8,506 nucleotides of DNA from Ilumatobacteraceae bacterium (GTDB lineage: Bacteria; Actinomycetota; Acidimicrobiia; Acidimicrobiales; Ilumatobacteraceae), in the NCBI GenBank assembly GCA_023263465.1, contig JALQWV010000185.1, positions 1 through 8,506 of the forward strand, in the 5' to 3' direction. Made by a program: the position numbers and the translations under genes. The notes under the pieces are model-generated. The model saw only the letters and a program-made list of their open reading frames with translations, did not search any database and was not told the DNA's origin. Position 1 is the stretch's first letter. Every line of letters starts with the position of its first letter. Below are positions 5,798 through 8,506 of the stretch, one piece after another.

Positions 5798-6790
5798 TCA
5801 GCTCACTTTCCTTGGAACGGAGTCGCCAAGTGGGAACCAACAACGGTAAAGGTGACCGTCTTTAGCCACTTCAAGTTCTGGGTGCTCGGTGAAGCACTTG
5901 TCCTGTGCGTAACTGCAACGTGCTGCAAATCCGCATCCAGGAGGTCTGTCAGTTGGGTCGGGGAGTCGACCTTCAATTACAGGAAGACGAGAGCCGGCCT
6001 TCATCTGAATGTTCGGAATCGACTTGAACAACGCCTCGGTATATGGCATTTTCATGTTTGCAAACAATTCGGTGGTTGGCGCCTGTTCGACAATTTCGCC
6101 CGCATACATAACTGCGACGTAATCGGTATTACCAGCGACCACACCTAAGTCGTGAGTGACGAGCACCATTGTCATATTGAGTCGCTTGCGTAAGTCGGTG
6201 AGTAACTCAAGAATTTGCGCCTGCACGGTAACGTCGAGCGCGGTTGTCGGCTCGTCTGCAAAAAGCAGTTTTGGATTGCACGAAATTGCGATTGCAATCA
6301 TGATTCGTTGGCGCATTCCACCAGAAAGTTGGCTTGGGAATTTGCGCAACATGTGCTTTGGTTCTGGAATACGAACGAGTGTGAGCAATTCAATACTGCG
6401 GGCTCGCGCTTCCTTGCGACTCATCCCCAGTCGAACACGAAGACTCTCTTGAAGTTGTGAGCCAATTCTGCGCACTGGATTTAGTGCAGTCATGGGGTCT
6501 TGGAAAATCATGGCCATGCCAGTTCCAAACTCATTGCGCACGTCTTCGCGTGACATTTCTGAGAGCACTTTGCCGTCGAAGGTAACGCGACCTTCGCGAG
6601 TGACATTGCTTCCGGTGAGCAGACCCATGGCTGCACGGGACATCACCGTTTTTCCTGAACCCGATTCGCCAACGATTCCGATGCTGGTTCCAACCTGAAT
6701 ATCGAGGTCTACGCCACGTACTGCTTCAAGCTGCCCACGGTGAGTCGAGAACCGAACTTTAAGGTTCTCCAGTTTGAGAATAGAACTCAT
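5798..6790 (-). CDS. oppD: Oligopeptide/dipeptide ABC importer ATP-binding protein, OppD/DppD type
   Basis: Second ATPase subunit of the importer, forming a heterodimer with OppF. The 330 residues show Walker A GESGSGKT (41-48), Q97 in IFQDP, signature LSGGM (155-159), Walker B LLFADEP with D179 and E180, ALD (184-186) and switch H213. The tail after residue 260 is the oligopeptide-transporter C-terminal region, with PPGCGF and cysteines C286, C292, C299 and C317, again the possible iron-sulfur ligand set. Its ATG shares four bases (ATGA) with the oppC stop, a classic coupling arrangement, and GAGGG lies 6 nt upstream. The TAL rather than SAL after Walker B and the M in LSGGM fit OppD/DppD rather than OppF. 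Confidence 0.94.
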   Translation of the reverse strand: MSSILKLENLKVRFSTHRGQLEAVRGVDLDIQVGTSIGIVGESGSGKTVMSRAAMGLLTGSNVTREGRVTFDGKVLSEMSREDVRNEFGTGMAMIFQDPMTALNPVRRIGSQLQESLRVRLGMSRKEARARSIELLTLVRIPEPKHMLRKFPSQLSGGMRQRIMIAIAISCNPKLLFADEPTTALDVTVQAQILELLTDLRKRLNMTMVLVTHDLGVVAGNTDYVAVMYAGEIVEQAPTTELFANMKMPYTEALFKSIPNIQMKAGSRLPVIEGRLPDPTDRPPGCGFAARCSYAQDKCFTEHPELEVAKDGHLYRCWFPLGDSVPRKVS

Positions 6791-7650
6791 ATCTTGCCCT
6801 CACGGGAATCCAGTTGGGAGCGAAGGTGATCACCAATTTGGTTAAAAGCAATAACAGTGAGGGCAAGCACAACTACTGGCACGTACATTGACTGAGGCGC
6901 GTAGGTAAAGTCACCTGCAACGCGTCCGATCATTGCGCCCCAGCTGACTCCATCAATAATTCCCACACCTAGTAGCGATAGCGCACCTTCTGCAACGATG
7001 ACCACGCCAATTGCCAAGAAGATTACTGCGTAAATTGCAGGTAACACGTTTGGCACAATGTGTTTAAAAATGATGTGACGATCTTTCATTCCCATAGATC
7101 TGGCAGCAACAATGAATTCACGATTTACCCATGACAAGGTTGCACCACGGGCAATGCGACCAAGTATCGGAATGATGATCGTGGTGAGTGAGAAGATAAT
7201 GATGAAGACGCGACGATTTGGGTCAATTGGAATTGACGGGTCGGCACTGGTTGCGAGGATTGCCACGAGGGCAAGACCAAGTACGAGGTTTGGGATTGAG
7301 AGCAGGATATTGAACAACAAGTTGACGACGATGTCCAATTTTCCGCGAATGTATGCCGAGCCAATTCCAATTGCTGAACCGATCAATCCACCTACGCCTA
7401 CCGAGATCAGGGCAATCAGAATCGAGATCCGTGCGCCATTGACAACATTTGACAGTAGGTCGTAACCGTTGATGTCTGTGCCCAAGATGTGGCCTGGGCT
7501 GAACAAACCAACGCCCGATGCATCCGGGTCGTATTCGGTTGGATTAGGGAGAGGAAGGAAACTTCCTGTTACTACAAAGAACAGCACGATCATTACCCAC
7601 ACAGTGCTGATCTTCGTAGGCAAATTAAATGTGGACCACAACTTACGCAT
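6787..7650 (-). CDS. oppC: Oligopeptide/dipeptide ABC importer permease, OppC/DppC type
   Basis: Membrane-spanning subunit that lines the import channel together with OppB. The 287 residues give six likely membrane helices at about 14-34, 75-100, 106-133, 148-165, 203-229 and 256-272. The conserved HILGTDINGYDLLS block (54-67) follows the first helix. The cytoplasmic EAA loop, which docks to the ATPases, is AARSMGMKDRHIIFKHIVPN (182-201). ATG 7650 overlaps the end of oppB by 8 nt and has the strong Shine-Dalgarno GAGGGA 8 nt upstream, the best ribosome binding site in the window. Confidence 0.94.
   Translation of the reverse strand: MRKLWSTFNLPTKISTVWVMIVLFFVVTGSFLPLPNPTEYDPDASGVGLFSPGHILGTDINGYDLLSNVVNGARISILIALISVGVGGLIGSAIGIGSAYIRGKLDIVVNLLFNILLSIPNLVLGLALVAILATSADPSIPIDPNRRVFIIIFSLTTIIIPILGRIARGATLSWVNREFIVAARSMGMKDRHIIFKHIVPNVLPAIYAVIFLAIGVVIVAEGALSLLGVGIIDGVSWGAMIGRVAGDFTYAPQSMYVPVVVLALTVIAFNQIGDHLRSQLDSREGKI
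6797..6801 (-). promoter_or_regulatory. Ribosome binding site of oppD
   Basis: GAGGG on the minus strand, 6 nt before the oppD ATG at 6790. It lies within the 3' end of oppC and fixes the start used for oppD. Confidence 0.6.
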
Positions 7651-8506
7651 TGCGACGCTCCCTCGTGCGAGGATCTACAAAACCCAGTAGCACGTCGATA
7701 ATGCCATTGAACAGCACGTAGCCCACTGCGATGATCGCAATGTATGACTGCAGGGCGAAGAACTGACGCGAAAAGATTGCGATTCCGATCTCGGATCCAA
7801 GGCCGGGAATGGAAAAGATTTGTTCAATCACCAGCGTGCCACCGATCAGGGCTCCCATGTTTAGAGCCGCACTGGTGAACAGCGTGGTCGAACTTGGGCG
7901 AAGCACATGAGTAAACAAAATGCGACGATTGCTCAATCCTTTGGATGCAGCCATCGTCACGTAGTCCTCGCGAAGCGTGGCGATCACGTCACTGCGCAAT
8001 AGTCGAGAGTATGTGGCAATGGTGGGTATAGACAGAGACAGCACAGGAAGAATCATGGTCTTAATGTGCTCAACAAAATTCTCTGACGGATCAACATAGC
8101 CAAGTGGCGGCAGCCAGCCGAGTTTTACACCAATGAAAATGGCCAGCAACAGACCAAAGACAAAGTTGGGAACCGATGCGGCGGCAAACAAGCTGTAGCT
8201 GATCACTCGGTCGGATCGACGACCCGCACGGTACGCGGTGTAAATACCAAGGGGAACTGACACGAGTAGAGAAACAATCTGCACATAGACCACGAGACGT
8301 AAAGAAATTGGCAGAGCAGACGCAAGCCTGTTTGAAACTGGCTCTCGACCGCCCCCAGGAAAAATGATGTATCCAAAATTGCCACGAACGAAATCATTGA
8401 GCCAATGGAAGTAAAAGGTGAATGCATTGCCGTCAAGTCCAAGTGACTTGAGTTGCTCCTTGATGCTTCCTTCATCCCCAGGGGCAATGTACAAATCTTT
8501 CAGACC
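7643..8506 (-). CDS. oppB: Oligopeptide/dipeptide ABC importer permease, OppB/DppB type, 5' end missing
   Basis: Second channel subunit of the importer. The frame is open to the window edge, so the gene is partial: 287 residues are visible, starting GLKDLYIAPGDEG. The TTG at 8494 encodes the Leu of the family's (L)xxAPGD block and is not a credible start; the first membrane helix, which normally precedes this block, lies beyond 8506. Five membrane helices remain at visible residues about 68-92, 102-127, 149-170, 207-232 and 254-276. The EAA loop is at 182-204 (DYVTMAASKGLSNRRILF, then THVLRP), and the conserved VIEQIFSIPGLG follows at 226-237. The gene is first of those visible in the opp operon; a solute-binding protein gene is expected upstream. 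Confidence 0.93.
   Translation of the reverse strand, partial: GLKDLYIAPGDEGSIKEQLKSLGLDGNAFTFYFHWLNDFVRGNFGYIIFPGGGREPVSNRLASALPISLRLVVYVQIVSLLVSVPLGIYTAYRAGRRSDRVISYSLFAAASVPNFVFGLLLAIFIGVKLGWLPPLGYVDPSENFVEHIKTMILPVLSLSIPTIATYSRLLRSDVIATLREDYVTMAASKGLSNRRILFTHVLRPSSTTLFTSAALNMGALIGGTLVIEQIFSIPGLGSEIGIAIFSRQFFALQSYIAIIAVGYVLFNGIIDVLLGFVDPRTRERRNA
7659..7664 (-). promoter_or_regulatory. Ribosome binding site of oppC
   Basis: GAGGGA on the minus strand, 8 nt before the oppC ATG at 7650 and inside the end of oppB. It supports independent loading of ribosomes on oppC as well as coupling to oppB. Confidence 0.65.

Noticed and set aside
5796..5843. Upstream ATG at 5843 as the oppF start
   Set aside because: It would overlap oppD by 46 nt and adds 16 residues without family similarity; ATG 5795 lies 2 nt after the oppD stop.
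5780..6148. 122-residue plus-strand open frame opposite oppD/oppF
   Set aside because: It spans the antisense of two clearly coding genes, shows no recognisable domain and has no ribosome binding site.
7112..7465. 117-residue plus-strand open frame opposite oppC
   Set aside because: It is antisense to a well conserved permease and its composition is that of a shadow frame.
8203..8494. TTG at 8494 as the start of oppB
   Set aside because: The frame is open to 8506 and this TTG encodes Leu in the conserved APGD region; the family's first membrane helix must lie upstream.

Overview
The window looks like ordinary chromosomal sequence from a bacterium of roughly 50% G+C, most likely an actinomycete relative (Actinomycetota). 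I lean towards a streamlined aquatic Acidimicrobiia-type lineage. The reasons are an EtaA-like flavin monooxygenase that matches the mycobacterial protein along its length, short intergenic gaps, weak Shine-Dalgarno sites and no encoded CCA on the tRNA. The taxonomic placement is inference from recalled protein similarity, not from a search.

Layout. At the left edge a tRNA-Gly(UCC) is on the minus strand, followed 8 nt later by the first 13 codons of a possible gene leaving the window. A 94-bp divergent gap carries candidate promoters in both directions. From 214 to 4815 four plus-strand genes are tightly packed: a divergent pyruvate kinase, an EtaA-type Baeyer-Villiger monooxygenase, adenine phosphoribosyltransferase (GTG start, overlapping the monooxygenase by 8 nt) and an RmuC-family protein. 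They may be one transcript, although the 45-bp and 38-bp gaps before the monooxygenase and rmuC each hold inverted repeats.

From the right edge back to 4812 the minus strand carries an oligopeptide/dipeptide ABC importer operon in the order oppB (5' end cut off by the window), oppC, oppD, oppF. Its genes overlap by 8 nt, overlap by 4 nt, and are separated by 2 nt. The substrate-binding protein (oppA/dppA type) is not in the window and would be expected beyond 8506. The rmuC and oppF stop codons overlap tail to tail, inside a GC-only stem-loop that may terminate both transcripts.

Functionally the window combines glycolysis (PEP to pyruvate), purine salvage (adenine to AMP), an FAD/NADPH oxygenase, a DNA-maintenance protein and peptide uptake. 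I see no mobile element, CRISPR array, phage gene or defence island, and no convincing novel multi-gene system. The most unusual points are the divergent pyruvate kinase, the placement of the monooxygenase and apt, the hairpins at gene starts and the shared terminator at the convergent overlap.
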